Source: Crossiella sp. CA-258035 (GTDB taxonomy: Bacteria; Actinomycetota; Actinomycetes; Mycobacteriales; Pseudonocardiaceae). From it: a DNA stretch of 64,000 bases. The DNA is taken from assembly GCF_030064675.1 (NCBI RefSeq), contig NZ_CP116413.1:5426001-5490000 (forward strand), read 5' to 3'. Of the stretch, positions 44,369 through 53,714 are shown piece after piece (within the stretch, counting starts at the first letter, position 1; each line of letters opens with the position of its first letter). The notes under the pieces are model-generated. The model did no database searches. It worked only from the letters and a program-made list of their open reading frames with translations, and was not told the origin of the DNA. The translations under genes and the position numbers were made by a program.

Positions 44369-44554
44369 GTGCCCAGAACTACCACACGCACCTGACAACC
44401 AGCGCTGACGCGATCCTCACCCTGGCTATCACCCAGTCGAGTGATCACCCGGTTGAACGTGATTTCACCCGCTCACGCATGAACTCCTCGCCTACCGGAG
44501 CTGGTACAAACACCCCACCGAGTGCTGATCACCAAACGGAGGGCTGGCCCAGTC

Positions 44555-45541
44555 ATGACCGCGCCCGGTTCGAGCGCCGATCCCGTGGACCCGGCCTGCC
44601 AGTCCTGCGGCCACGCCGCCACCGACCGCCTGACCGGTCTGCTGGACCGCTGGGGCTGGGACGAGCGGGCCCCGGCCGAGCTCGCGCAGGCCGCCGCGCA
44701 GCAGGACTCGCTGGCGCTGCTGGTGATCGACATCGACCACTTCAAGCGGTTCAACGACCGGTTCGGGCACATCGCCGGGGACGCGGTGATCAAGGCGGTG
44801 GCCGACACCGTGCGCCGCTCCACCAGGGAGACCGACGTGCTCGGCCGCTACGGCGGGCACGGCGGCGACGAGTTCCTGGTGCTGCTGCGCCAGACCGACG
44901 CGGCCGAGGCGCTCTCGGTGGCGCACCGCATCCGCACCGGCGTGCGCGCGATCGCGGTGGACGCGCCCAGCACCGACGGCGGCATCATCCGGCTGGACAA
45001 GGTGACCACCTCGATCGGCGTGTGCGCCAGGGTGCCCGCTGCTGAGGAGGACCTGACCACGTTCGTGGTGGCCGCCGACGCCGCGCTCCAGGTGGCCAAG
45101 CAGGCGGGCCGGGACCGGATCCGGCTGGCCGAGGACTCCCGCACCCCGCTGCCGGTGCCGCTGGCCAGGCACCGCGCGGAACCGGTCACCCCGGTCCGGC
45201 GGTACGTGCCGGTGCTGGTCGGCCTGGGCTCCGCGCTGGCCGCCTTCGCCTACATCGTGGCCTTCGCGCCGCCGCCGGAGCGGGAGGAACCGGCGATGGC
45301 GGCCGCGCAGCTCGCCCCGGCCACCCCGCCCACGCCTTCGGTGGAGACCACTGTGGTCGTGGTGACCACGGTTCTCGCCCCGCCGCCGCCCGCCCCGCCG
45401 CCGCGCCCGGCGAGCAAGGCGGCCGCGGTGAAGAAGAAGCCCACCACCAGCAAGCCCGCGCCGGCCACCACGACCACCGAGCAGAAGCCGCTGGTCGACG
45501 TCTGCCTGATCATGCGGCAGATGATCGGCCGGGGCTGCTAG
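44555..45541 (+). CDS. Membrane-anchored GGDEF protein with altered signature
   Basis: A 328-residue protein. Residues about 20-180 are a GGDEF domain: TDRLTGLLDRWG, LLVIDIDHFKRFNDRFGHIAGD. The signature reads RYGGHGGDEFLVLL: the GGDEF is intact but preceded by an extra GGH, while the inhibitory-site RETD keeps its normal 5-residue distance to the first GG. After it come one membrane helix (YVPVLVGLGSALAAFAYIVA) and a Pro/Thr/Lys-rich outer tail ending with two Cys. It may make cyclic di-GMP, or be inactive because of the insertion. No other sensor domain. Confidence 0.8.
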   Translation: MTAPGSSADPVDPACQSCGHAATDRLTGLLDRWGWDERAPAELAQAAAQQDSLALLVIDIDHFKRFNDRFGHIAGDAVIKAVADTVRRSTRETDVLGRYGGHGGDEFLVLLRQTDAAEALSVAHRIRTGVRAIAVDAPSTDGGIIRLDKVTTSIGVCARVPAAEEDLTTFVVAADAALQVAKQAGRDRIRLAEDSRTPLPVPLARHRAEPVTPVRRYVPVLVGLGSALAAFAYIVAFAPPPEREEPAMAAAQLAPATPPTPSVETTVVVVTTVLAPPPPAPPPRPASKAAAVKKKPTTSKPAPATTTTEQKPLVDVCLIMRQMIGRGC

Positions 45542-46746
45542 CCGATCAGCAACCTGGCCGCGACAAGCGTGCCGTCCGTGCGCACCTGACCGGCCACCTC
45601 CTTCGCCCGCGCGGCCACCTCCGGCCGCAGCACCTGGGTGAGCGCCTCGACCAGGGAGTCCGCGGTCGGCACTCCCCTGGCGTGCGCGAAACCGACGCCC
45701 AGGGTCTGCACCCGTTCGGCGAAGTAGTGCTGGTCGTACATCTGCGGCACGATCACCTGCGGCGTGCCGGCCTGGGTCACCGCGGTGGTGGTGCCGGAGC
45801 CGCCGTGGTGCACCACCGCGGCCAGCCGGGGGAACAGCGCCTGGTAGTTGACCTCGTCCACGGTCAGGCAGTCCGGCTCGCCGGTCAGGGCCAGGTCGGC
45901 CCAGCCGCGGGAGATCACCGCCCGGCGGCCGAGCGCCCTGGCCGCCTTGAGCATGGCGTGGCCCAGGTCAGGCGGCGCGGCCATGCTGCCGAAGCCGAAG
46001 AACACCGGCGGCTCCCCCGCGGCCAGGAACTCCTCGATCTCGGCCGAGAGCGGGCGGTCGTCGGCCATGGTCCAGGCCCCGGTCTGCACCACCTTCAGCT
46101 CCGAGGGCTGCGGCCACGGTGCGAGCACGGGATCGGCGGCCAGCCAGGGCGAGTCGGTGAACATGTGGTCGCGGACCTCGGTGACCGGGGGCAGGCCGAG
46201 CCGGGCCCGGTGGGTGTTCAACGGCTCCCGCCAGAGCTGGTTGACGAATTCCGCATTCTCCGCCCACAGCGCCCGGAAATCCGCCCCTTCGGCCGGCGGG
46301 TGCTGACCGAGGCTGTCGAATGGCGCGGGACCGTGGTGCGGAGAAGGCAGCGTGGTCGGTCCGTAGGCGATGTAGACGTAGCGAATTCCCAGGTGTTCGG
46401 CCACCGAGCGGGCCGCGATCTGCAATGCCGACCAGGCCACGATGACATCGCAGCCCGCCGCCGCCCCGGGCAGCACGTCGAACTGGGTGGCCACCGTGGC
46501 CGCGATCATCTGCCGCCGCTGCTCAGCGGTCGGCGGCGCGGGCCTGACCTCGGGCTCGGCCTTGACGTGCGGCCGCAGTTCCGGGCCGACCGGGAAGAAC
46601 GGGAACCCGAGGGAGCCGATCCACTCGCGGTAGTCCGGCGGCGCGGCGATCCGCACCTCCTGGCCCAGTTCGCGCAGCCGCCCGGCCAGCGCCACCACCG
46701 GTTGGACATCGCCGCGCGACCCGATTGTGGACAGCAGCACACGCAT
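45538..46746 (-). CDS. GT1-family glycosyltransferase
   Basis: A 402-residue GT-B enzyme of the antibiotic/sterol glycosyltransferase type. MRVLLSTIGSRGDVQPVVAL is the acceptor-side start; VHHGGSGTTTAVTQAGTPQ and QMYDQHYFAERVQTLGVG form the nucleotide-sugar site. It resembles UDP-sugar macrolide-type transferases, some of which inactivate antibiotics. It is isolated, with no aglycone genes adjacent. ATG 46746 follows GGGGG at about 9 nt. Its stop shares CTAG with the GGDEF gene. Confidence 0.87.
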   Translation of the reverse strand: MRVLLSTIGSRGDVQPVVALAGRLRELGQEVRIAAPPDYREWIGSLGFPFFPVGPELRPHVKAEPEVRPAPPTAEQRRQMIAATVATQFDVLPGAAAGCDVIVAWSALQIAARSVAEHLGIRYVYIAYGPTTLPSPHHGPAPFDSLGQHPPAEGADFRALWAENAEFVNQLWREPLNTHRARLGLPPVTEVRDHMFTDSPWLAADPVLAPWPQPSELKVVQTGAWTMADDRPLSAEIEEFLAAGEPPVFFGFGSMAAPPDLGHAMLKAARALGRRAVISRGWADLALTGEPDCLTVDEVNYQALFPRLAAVVHHGGSGTTTAVTQAGTPQVIVPQMYDQHYFAERVQTLGVGFAHARGVPTADSLVEALTQVLRPEVAARAKEVAGQVRTDGTLVAARLLIG

Positions 46747-46872
46747 GACAAAACCCCCTGGGTAAAGGTGAATGCGCGCAGTGGCACGCACAGCGCGAAA
46801 TTGTGGACCAGTACCGGGGTCTTGCCACAAGTCCCCCCACCGCACTATAAGTTCCAATGGGGCGGAAATCCC

Positions 46873-47907
46873 CTAGTTCGTGAACTCCTTCCGGACGCGG
46901 GGCAGCACCTCGGTGCCGAGCAGCTCGATCGCCTTCATCACCTGGTGGTGCGGCACGCCGGACCAGTCCATCTGCATCGCGTACCGGTCCGCCCCGACCA
47001 GCTTGCCCACGCTGATCAGCCGGTCGGCCACCTCCTCCGGACTGCCGGTGAACAGCGCGTTCGCGTTGTCGGTGTAGCCGTCGTAGTCGGCCCTGGTCGG
47101 CACCGGCCAGCCGCGCGCCCGCGCCCCGTACTTCATGGTCTGCGACCAGTACGGGTAGAAGATCTCCTTGGCGTCCTGGGAACGCGGCGCGATGAACCCG
47201 ATCGCGCCCATGGTCACGTGCAGGTCCTCCGGCGCGTGCTCGCCCGCCTCTCCTGCCTGGCGGTAGAGGTCGACCAGCGGGGCGAAGCGTTCCGGCTGGC
47301 CGCCGATCACCGCGTACACCACGGGCAGGCCGAGCACCCCAGCGCGGATCGAGGACTCCGGGTGGCCGCCGGTGCCGATGGAGATGCGCAGCCGCCGCCG
47401 GTACGGCCGGGGCAGCACGCGCACGTTCGCCAGCGGCGCGCGGTACCTGCCGGACCAGGTCAGCGGGTCCTCGCGGTCGATGCGCAGCAGCAGCGCGAGC
47501 TTCTCCTCGAACAGGTCGTCGTAGTCGCCGAGGTCAGCGCCGAAGAGCGGGAAGGACTCGGTGAAGGAGCCGCGTCCGGCCAGCAGCTCGGCGCGGCCCT
47601 GGCTGAGCTGGTCCAGGGTGGTGAACTGCTGGTAGAGCCGGACCGGGTCCTCGGTGCTGAGCACGGTGACCGCGGAGCTGAGCGTGATGTGCTCGGTGAT
47701 GCTGGCCGCGGCGGCCAGCACGGTGGCCGGGTTGGAGACCGCGTACTGGTCCAGGTGGTGCTCGCCGAGGCCGTAGAAGGACAGGCCGAGCTCGTCGGCC
47801 AGCTTGATCCGCTCCAGCTGGTTGGCCAGTGAGCGCGCCACGGAGACCTGCTCGCCCGTCACCGGGTCGGGGCTGCGGTCGCCGAAGCTGTAGATACCGA
47901 GTTCCAT
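46873..47907 (-). CDS. Luciferase-like (LLM) flavin-dependent oxidoreductase
   Basis: A 344-residue bacterial-luciferase-fold monooxygenase. YGLGEHHLDQYAVSNPATVL and SAVTVLSTEDPVRLYQQFTTL are family segments; GRGSFTESFPLFGADLGDYD is typical. It uses reduced flavin supplied by a partner reductase. Substrate unknown. It is divergent, by 51 bp, from the FAD-dependent dehydrogenase at 47959. Confidence 0.88.
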   Translation of the reverse strand: MELGIYSFGDRSPDPVTGEQVSVARSLANQLERIKLADELGLSFYGLGEHHLDQYAVSNPATVLAAAASITEHITLSSAVTVLSTEDPVRLYQQFTTLDQLSQGRAELLAGRGSFTESFPLFGADLGDYDDLFEEKLALLLRIDREDPLTWSGRYRAPLANVRVLPRPYRRRLRISIGTGGHPESSIRAGVLGLPVVYAVIGGQPERFAPLVDLYRQAGEAGEHAPEDLHVTMGAIGFIAPRSQDAKEIFYPYWSQTMKYGARARGWPVPTRADYDGYTDNANALFTGSPEEVADRLISVGKLVGADRYAMQMDWSGVPHHQVMKAIELLGTEVLPRVRKEFTN

Positions 47908-47958
47908 GGCTCCTACAACGCGCCAGCGGGGTTAACCGATTCCAGGCAGGTGAGCGCC

Positions 47959-49539
47959 ATGATCGACCAGGCGGATGTGGTGGTGGCCGGTTCCGGCGCG
48001 GCCGGGCTGTCCGCGGCGCTGGCCGCGGCCGTGGGCGGGGCCTCGGTGCTGCTGCTGGAGGGCAGCGCGTGCTGGGGCGGCACCACCGCGGTCTCCGGCG
48101 GGCAGGCGTGGGTGCCGGACAACCACCGGATGGCCGAGCTGGGCGTGGCCGACGACCGGGCCGAGGCGCTGACCTACCTGCTGGGCCGCACCGCCGGGCG
48201 CGAGCCGGGGCTGGCCGCCGCGTTCGTGGACGGCGCGCCGCGGATGGCCCGGTTCGTGGAGGAGCACAGCCCGATCCGGTTCACCGCGATGAGCGTGCCG
48301 GACTCCTTCGCCGAGGCCCCCGGCGGCCGGGCGGCCGGGCGGAACATCGAGGTCGCGCCGGTGGCACTGGGTGAGCTGGGCCGGGCGGAGGAGCTGTTCT
48401 GGCCGCCGCCGTATCCGATGGTGCTGACCAACGAGGAGGTGACCGGGCTGGGCCTGGTCAGCGGCGGCGAGCTGCCCGAGGGGCTGATGGAGTACCGGCT
48501 GGCCAACGGGCAGGTCACCCTGGGGCAGGGCCTGGTCAGCGGGCTGCTGCACGGTTGCCGGGCGGCGGGTGTGCGGCTGCGGAAGGGCCAGCCGGTCACC
48601 GGGCTGCTGTGCTCCGAGCACGGGGTCACCGGCGTGCGCACCCCGTACGGCGAGGTCGGCGCGGGCGCGGTGGTGCTGGCCTGCGGCGGGTTCGAACACG
48701 ATGCGGACATGGCGGCCGGGCTGCTGCACGGGCCGTTCACGCACCCGGTGTCGCCGCCGGTCAACCGGGGCGCGGCGGTGCGGCTGGCGGCGCAGGCCGG
48801 GGCCGCGCTGGCGCACCTGGGCGAGGCGTGGAGCTGGCCGGTCAGCCAGGGCTCGGCCTGGCCGGACGGCACGCCGCGGCCGGAGCTGGTGATGGCCGAG
48901 CGGATGCTGCCGCACGTCATCTGGGTCAACCTGGCCGGGCGGCGGTTCGTCAACGAGTCCAGCCACAACGCCGCCCTCGCCTTCGCCGGCACCGACCCGG
49001 CCACCGGCCTGCCGGCCAACCAGCCCGCCTGGGCCATCGCGGATGCCGCCTACCGGGCCCGCTACCCCTTCGCCGGGGCCTACCCGGCGCAGCCGCTGCC
49101 CGACTACGTGACCCAGGCCGACACCCTGCCCGACCTCGCCGAGCAACTCGGCATCTCCCCCGGCGCGCTGGCTGCCACCGTCTCGGACTTCAACGCGCAC
49201 GCGGGCCAGGGCCGGGACCCGGAGTTCGGCCGCGGCGAGACCGCCTACGACCGCCACGGCGGCGACCCCGCGGCCGATCATCCCAACCTCGGCCCGCTCA
49301 CCGAACCGCCGTTCGTGGCCATGCCGGTGCTGCCCGGCCTGGTCGGCACCAAGGGCGGGGCCAGGGTCGACGCCCGCGGTCAGGTGCTGGACTGGGACAA
49401 CGCGCCGATCCCCGGCCTGTACGCCGCGGGCAACGCGATGGCCGCGGTGATCGGCCCCGGCACGGTGTCCGCGGGCGCGACCATCGGCTCCGCGCTCACC
49501 TGGGGCTGGCTGGCCGGTTCGGCTGTCGCGGGCCGCTGA
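47959..49539 (+). CDS. FAD-binding dehydrogenase (ketosteroid-dehydrogenase/fumarate-reductase type)
   Basis: A 526-residue flavoprotein. VVVAGSGAAGLSAALAAA is the FAD dinucleotide site; GGTTAVSGGQAWVPDN, LACGGFEHD and GLYAAGNAMAAVIGPGTVSAG match the 3-ketosteroid-delta1-dehydrogenase/FrdA superfamily. It probably removes hydrogens next to a carbonyl of a steroid-like or other cyclic substrate. ATG 47959 is preferred; GTG 47950 is in frame. No steroid gene cluster is near. Confidence 0.85.
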   Translation: MIDQADVVVAGSGAAGLSAALAAAVGGASVLLLEGSACWGGTTAVSGGQAWVPDNHRMAELGVADDRAEALTYLLGRTAGREPGLAAAFVDGAPRMARFVEEHSPIRFTAMSVPDSFAEAPGGRAAGRNIEVAPVALGELGRAEELFWPPPYPMVLTNEEVTGLGLVSGGELPEGLMEYRLANGQVTLGQGLVSGLLHGCRAAGVRLRKGQPVTGLLCSEHGVTGVRTPYGEVGAGAVVLACGGFEHDADMAAGLLHGPFTHPVSPPVNRGAAVRLAAQAGAALAHLGEAWSWPVSQGSAWPDGTPRPELVMAERMLPHVIWVNLAGRRFVNESSHNAALAFAGTDPATGLPANQPAWAIADAAYRARYPFAGAYPAQPLPDYVTQADTLPDLAEQLGISPGALAATVSDFNAHAGQGRDPEFGRGETAYDRHGGDPAADHPNLGPLTEPPFVAMPVLPGLVGTKGGARVDARGQVLDWDNAPIPGLYAAGNAMAAVIGPGTVSAGATIGSALTWGWLAGSAVAGR

Positions 49540-49745
49540 AGCGCCGGTGACCGTCTCATGTGGACCACCACCGGGCGCGCCCGGTCCGCCGCCGCCAACC
49601 GGGTGGCAGTCGCCGCCACATCCACCGCCACCGGCCGATGCCGACCGGCCCGGTGCAGGTCAGCGGCGTCGGCAGCCGGGCGGTCCGCGCGCACCACATC
49701 AGACATGCTGGCGTGCCCTCCACTCCGGTGGATGTTGCTGGCACC

Positions 49746-50234
49746 ATGGCGTTCGTGCCACGGCTGGTGAACGAACGCAGGTTGCGCCAGGAGTGTCGCC
49801 GGTTGCTGGAGGAGCTGGGCATCCGGCCACCACTGGACGTGCGGGAGCTGTGCCGCCTGGTCGGCCAGCGGCGCGGGCGGCCGATTCACCTGACGCCACA
49901 CCGGTTCCCGGCGCCCGGCCCGTTCGGCGCGTGGACCGCGGGCGCCGAGGCCGACCACATCTACTTCCAGGCGCAGACCTCCACGGCGCACCAGGACCAC
50001 ATCATCCTGCACGAGCTGAGCCACCTGCTGGCCGGGCACGAGCCGACCCCGGAGGAGGCGCTGTTCCGGCGCACCTGCTACGACACCGCGCAGGAGTACG
50101 AGGCCGAGGCGGTGGCCACCATCATCCTGGAGTGGTCCGCGGTGGCCGCGCGGATCAACGCGGGCGAGTCCAGCAGCCTGCCGGCCCAGCGGATCAGCCG
50201 CAGCCTCTCCGGTGAGCGGGTGGGCTGGTTGTGA
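49746..50234 (+). CDS. ImmA/IrrE-like metallopeptidase
   Basis: A 162-residue protein with the zinc motif HELSH in IILHELSHLLAGHE and a downstream acid-rich helix QEYEAEAVATIILEW giving the third ligand. ImmA/IrrE peptidases usually cleave a partner repressor; no Xre-type gene lies beside it, only about 200 bp without a supported gene. GTGA overlap couples it to the membrane protein downstream. This pair is frequent in actinomycetes. Confidence 0.82.
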   Translation: MAFVPRLVNERRLRQECRRLLEELGIRPPLDVRELCRLVGQRRGRPIHLTPHRFPAPGPFGAWTAGAEADHIYFQAQTSTAHQDHIILHELSHLLAGHEPTPEEALFRRTCYDTAQEYEAEAVATIILEWSAVAARINAGESSSLPAQRISRSLSGERVGWL

Positions 50235-51319
50235 GCGCGATCTACCCGGTCGCCACCTACCTCACGCTGGGCTGGGTGCTGTTCCTGCTGGCCCGCCGCC
50301 CGCACGACATCCGGCTGCGCGCGATCGTCGGTGTGGTCACCTGCTGGGCGGTGGCCTACCCGTTCCTCAAGCTGGCCAACGCGCACGCCACCTTCGCCGG
50401 GATCTCGCCGATGGGCTCCCGGTTCCTCCAGCACTCGCTGACCCTGGCCGCGGTGAACTGCCTGATCGTGTTCTTCCTGCACTCCGCGCTGGATGAGGAG
50501 GTGGCCAGGCGCCGGGCCCGCTGGTGCCTGGTGCCGCTGGGCATCGCGATCACGGTGCTGGGCGTGGCCGCCGCGCTGACCCCGCCCGAGGTGGACACCA
50601 ACGACCAGTCGGTGACCCCGGTCGCGGTGTTCTTCGTGATGTCGCTGGCCTACGTGATCTTCGGCTTCAGCGTGGCCTGCTTCTGGACCCTGCGCTACGC
50701 CCGCGGCGCGGAACCGCGGCTGGCCATGGGCCTGCGGCTGGCCGCGGTCGGGCTGGCCGGGATCGTGGCCGCGGACCTGGTGTTCCTGCCGACGGTGCTG
50801 CTCCGCTGGTCCGGAGCCAGCGTGCCGCGCTGGTTCGTCGACACCGGGATCACCCTGGTGCTGCTGGGCATCCTGCTGTTCCTGGCCGGGGTGTGCTACC
50901 CGGCAGCCGGTATGCGGCTGGCCGGGCTCGGCGTGTGGTGGCAGCACCTGCGGCTGTACCGGCGGCTCCATCCACTGTGGACGATCATGCACGAGCGGTT
51001 CCCGCAGGACACGCTGGACTCCCTGCCCGCCAACACCCTGCGCGAGCTGTACGGGCTGCGCGGGGTGCACCGCCGCTACTACCGGCGGGTGATCGAGTGC
51101 CGGGACGGGCTGGTGCGGATCAGCCCGTACCTCAGCGGCGTGCGGCGGCAGGGGGTGCCGCTGGCCGAGCAGTTGCTGGCCGCGCTGCGCGCGCACGCGG
51201 CGGGCATCCCGGCCGCCGAGCACGCGGTCCCGCTGGCCATCCCCAGTGCGGAGGGCCTGGAGGCGGACGTGCGGGAGTTGGTCGCGCTGTCGGACGCGCT
51301 GCGCACCGGAGGGCGCTAG
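50231..51319 (+). CDS. Polytopic membrane protein, MAB_1171c-like
   Basis: A 362-residue protein with about seven membrane helices in residues 1-235, followed by a cytosolic region with LRLYRRLHPLWTIMHERFP and RRYYRRVIECRDGLVRISPY, features of the MAB_1171c family. That family is named a putative transporter, but no function is established. The GTG overlaps the ImmA/IrrE-like stop. Together they may form a membrane-linked signalling or proteolysis unit; inference. Confidence 0.75.
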   Translation: MSAIYPVATYLTLGWVLFLLARRPHDIRLRAIVGVVTCWAVAYPFLKLANAHATFAGISPMGSRFLQHSLTLAAVNCLIVFFLHSALDEEVARRRARWCLVPLGIAITVLGVAAALTPPEVDTNDQSVTPVAVFFVMSLAYVIFGFSVACFWTLRYARGAEPRLAMGLRLAAVGLAGIVAADLVFLPTVLLRWSGASVPRWFVDTGITLVLLGILLFLAGVCYPAAGMRLAGLGVWWQHLRLYRRLHPLWTIMHERFPQDTLDSLPANTLRELYGLRGVHRRYYRRVIECRDGLVRISPYLSGVRRQGVPLAEQLLAALRAHAAGIPAAEHAVPLAIPSAEGLEADVRELVALSDALRTGGR

Positions 51320-51360
51320 CGTGGGGCGGTGACTGACTGACGTTGGCGCAGGGGGGCGCG

Positions 51361-52515
51361 ATGACCGAGGCGATCATCATCGGCGGCGGGATCGCCGGTC
51401 CAGTGGCGGCGATGGCGTTGCGGCGGGCCGGGATCGGCGCGACCGTCTACGAGGCATATCCCAGCGGCGCGGAGGACATCGGCGCGTTCATGTCCATCTT
51501 CCCCAACGGGGTGGACGCGCTGGCCGCGATCGGCGCCGGGCACGCGGTGCTGGACCACGCCTTCCCGGCCAGTGGCCTGGAGTTCTTCAACGGCAACGGA
51601 AAACGGCTCGCCACGCTGCCGCTGGTCCCCGGCCCGCAGACCATCACCCGCACCGCGCTCGTCCGCGCCCTGCACGCCGAGGCGGCCCGGCGGGACATCC
51701 GGATCGAGCACGGCGCGCGGCTGACCGGGGCGAGCATCGAGCCGGACGGCCGGGTCACCGCGCACTTCGCCGACGGCCGCAGCGCCACCGGCGACCTGCT
51801 GATCGGCGCGGACGGCGTGCACTCCAGGGTGCGCACCCTGATCGACCCCGCCGCGCCGTCGCCGCGGTTCCTCGGCCTGCGCACCATCTGCGGCTACGCG
51901 CCGGTGCCTGCCGAGCCGGGCGTGTACCGGATGACCTACGGCCGCAAGGCTTTCTTCGGCTGCACGGCCAGCCCGGAGGGCGAGACCTGGTGGTTCGCCA
52001 ACGTGCCCGGCCCCGAGCTCAGCCGCGCCGAGCTGCGGGAGAACTCCGCCGCGCACTGGCGGGACCACGCGGCCGGGTTCTACGCCCGCGACCGCGCCGG
52101 GGTCGCCGAGCTGATCAGGGCCACCACCGGCCGGATCACCCCGAGCAACTCCTACGACCTGGCCAGCCTGCCCCGCTGGTCGGCCGGCCCGATGATCGTC
52201 ATCGGCGACGCCGCGCACACCGCCGCGCCCAACGCCGGCCACGGCGCGTCCATGGCCATGGAGGACGCGGTGGTGCTGGCCCAGTGCCTGCGCGACCACC
52301 CGGTGCGGGCCGCCTTCGCCCGCTTCGAGGAGATCCGGCGGCCCAGGGTGGAACGCCTGGTGGCGACCAGCGCGCGGATGGGCGGCCGGGCCGCGCCGGG
52401 ACCGGTGAAACGCCTGCTCCGCGACCTGATGCTGCCCCGCCTGCTGGCCAAGCGCCCGCGCAACTCCTCGGCCTGGCTGACCGAGCACCACATCGAGTGG
52501 GCCGAAGTTCAGTAG
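51361..52515 (+). CDS. FAD-dependent monooxygenase
   Basis: A 384-residue group A flavin monooxygenase. EAIIIGGGIAGPVAAMALRR is the FAD site, LLIGADGVHSRVR the DG motif, and VIGDAAHTAAPNAGHGASMA the GD motif. It hydroxylates or epoxidises an aromatic or polyketide-like substrate with NAD(P)H and O2; substrate unknown. ATG 51361 has GGGGGG about 5 nt upstream. Single gene, converging on the 131-residue protein gene. Confidence 0.88.
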   Translation: MTEAIIIGGGIAGPVAAMALRRAGIGATVYEAYPSGAEDIGAFMSIFPNGVDALAAIGAGHAVLDHAFPASGLEFFNGNGKRLATLPLVPGPQTITRTALVRALHAEAARRDIRIEHGARLTGASIEPDGRVTAHFADGRSATGDLLIGADGVHSRVRTLIDPAAPSPRFLGLRTICGYAPVPAEPGVYRMTYGRKAFFGCTASPEGETWWFANVPGPELSRAELRENSAAHWRDHAAGFYARDRAGVAELIRATTGRITPSNSYDLASLPRWSAGPMIVIGDAAHTAAPNAGHGASMAMEDAVVLAQCLRDHPVRAAFARFEEIRRPRVERLVATSARMGGRAAPGPVKRLLRDLMLPRLLAKRPRNSSAWLTEHHIEWAEVQ

Positions 52516-52525
52516 TCGCCGGGGC

Positions 52526-52921
52526 TCAGTAGTCGTCGTCCTCGCCGGAGAACTGCTCCTCCAGTTCGTCCGCGGTGGCGGCCAGCAGGCTCAGCGGCTC
52601 GGTGAACTCGTTGAGGTCCAGGTTCTCCAGCGGGAGGGTGTGCCGCAGCACCACGTGCTCCCCCATGATCACCACGCCGCCGGCCACCGTGTTGTGCCCG
52701 ACCTCCACCAGCAGCGCCCGCAGGTCCACGTGTCCGACCCGGCCGCAGGGCGAGGCGATCTGCACCCACTCGTGCCGCTGGTCGAGCACCTCGCGGCCGA
52801 TCAGCACGGTCTGGCTGCGGTCGTCCTCGAACCGCACCAGCAGCCGCAGCTCGTCGGGCCGCTCCTCGACCACCTTGTAGGCCGACCGGACGTAGCTGAC
52901 CAGCTCGTCCCAGCTCGCCAC
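52526..52921 (-). CDS. Small YbjN/chaperone-like protein, function unknown
   Basis: A 131-residue soluble protein. The alternating pattern ELRLLVRFEDDRSQTVLIG, then WVQIASPCGRVGHVDLRALL, resembles the alpha-beta fold of YbjN and type III secretion chaperones. The C-terminus is very acidic (FSGEDDDY). No catalytic motif. GTG 52921 has GGAGGG at 5 nt. Divergent from nitroreductase 2. Confidence 0.6.
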   Translation of the reverse strand: MASWDELVSYVRSAYKVVEERPDELRLLVRFEDDRSQTVLIGREVLDQRHEWVQIASPCGRVGHVDLRALLVEVGHNTVAGGVVIMGEHVVLRHTLPLENLDLNEFTEPLSLLAATADELEEQFSGEDDDY

Positions 52922-53042
52922 GATGTCCCTCCCCTGCCCCGGAAACTGTTGATCCCGAGCCTAGTGCCCCATGATCTATTCCCGCCGTTCCACTCCCCGG
53001 GATCACGCTGCCGGGGCAACCGGCTCGCGGATACTGGGCCGC

Positions 53043-53690
53043 ATGACCGACCTCACCGCGCACGAGGTGCTCACCACCACCCGCACCGTCCGCCGCCGCC
53101 TCGACCTCGAACGCCCGGTAGACCTGGAGCTCGTCCGCCAGGCCCTGACCACGGCCGTGCAGGCGCCCAGCGGTTCGAACGCCCAGCGCTGGCACTTCCT
53201 GGTGATCACCGACGCCGACCAGCGAGCGGCCGTCGGTGAGTACTACCGGCGCGCGGCCGAGGCCTACTTCGCCACCCCGGAGTCCGCGGGCAACCAGCCG
53301 GACCCCGATCCGAACCGCCAGCGCACCCAGCAGCGGGTCCGCGCCAGCTCGGAGCACCTCGCGCAGAACATGGGCCGGGTGCCGGTGCTGGTCATCCCGG
53401 CCATCGAGACCCCGGACCGCACCGAACTGCCCGCGGGCAACCAGTCCGGCCTGTGGGGCTCGATCCTGCCCGCGGCCTGGAGCTACATGCTGGCCGCGCG
53501 CAGCCTCGGCCTGGCCACCGCCTGGACCACCCTGCACCTGAGGTACGAACGCGAGGTCGCCGACCTGCTCGGCCTGCCGCCCACCGTGCACCAGGCCGCG
53601 CTGATCCCCACCGCGCACTACACCGGCGAGGGCTTCAAACCCGCGCCGCGCCAGCCACTGGAGCAGGTGCTGCACCTCAACCGGTGGTGA
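53043..53690 (+). CDS. Nitroreductase-family flavoprotein 2
   Basis: A 215-residue paralogue of the enzyme at 42897-43541. TTTRTVRRRLDLERP, APSGSNAQRWHFLVI and GSILPAAWSYMLAARSLGL match it almost word for word. An FMN enzyme using NAD(P)H. The C-terminal QVLHLNRW versus DVLHFDRW shows common descent. ATG 53043 is the clear start. It precedes the cyclase gene by 24 bp in the same direction, so they may form a transcription unit. Confidence 0.85.
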   Translation: MTDLTAHEVLTTTRTVRRRLDLERPVDLELVRQALTTAVQAPSGSNAQRWHFLVITDADQRAAVGEYYRRAAEAYFATPESAGNQPDPDPNRQRTQQRVRASSEHLAQNMGRVPVLVIPAIETPDRTELPAGNQSGLWGSILPAAWSYMLAARSLGLATAWTTLHLRYEREVADLLGLPPTVHQAALIPTAHYTGEGFKPAPRQPLEQVLHLNRW

Positions 53691-53714
53691 CCACGGCTGG
53701 GCCATGATGTCGGC

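Noticed and set aside
52509-52535. Ten-base direct repeat TCAGTAGTCG at two convergent gene ends
   Set aside because: Short, only two copies, and each lies in coding or stop sequence; probably chance.
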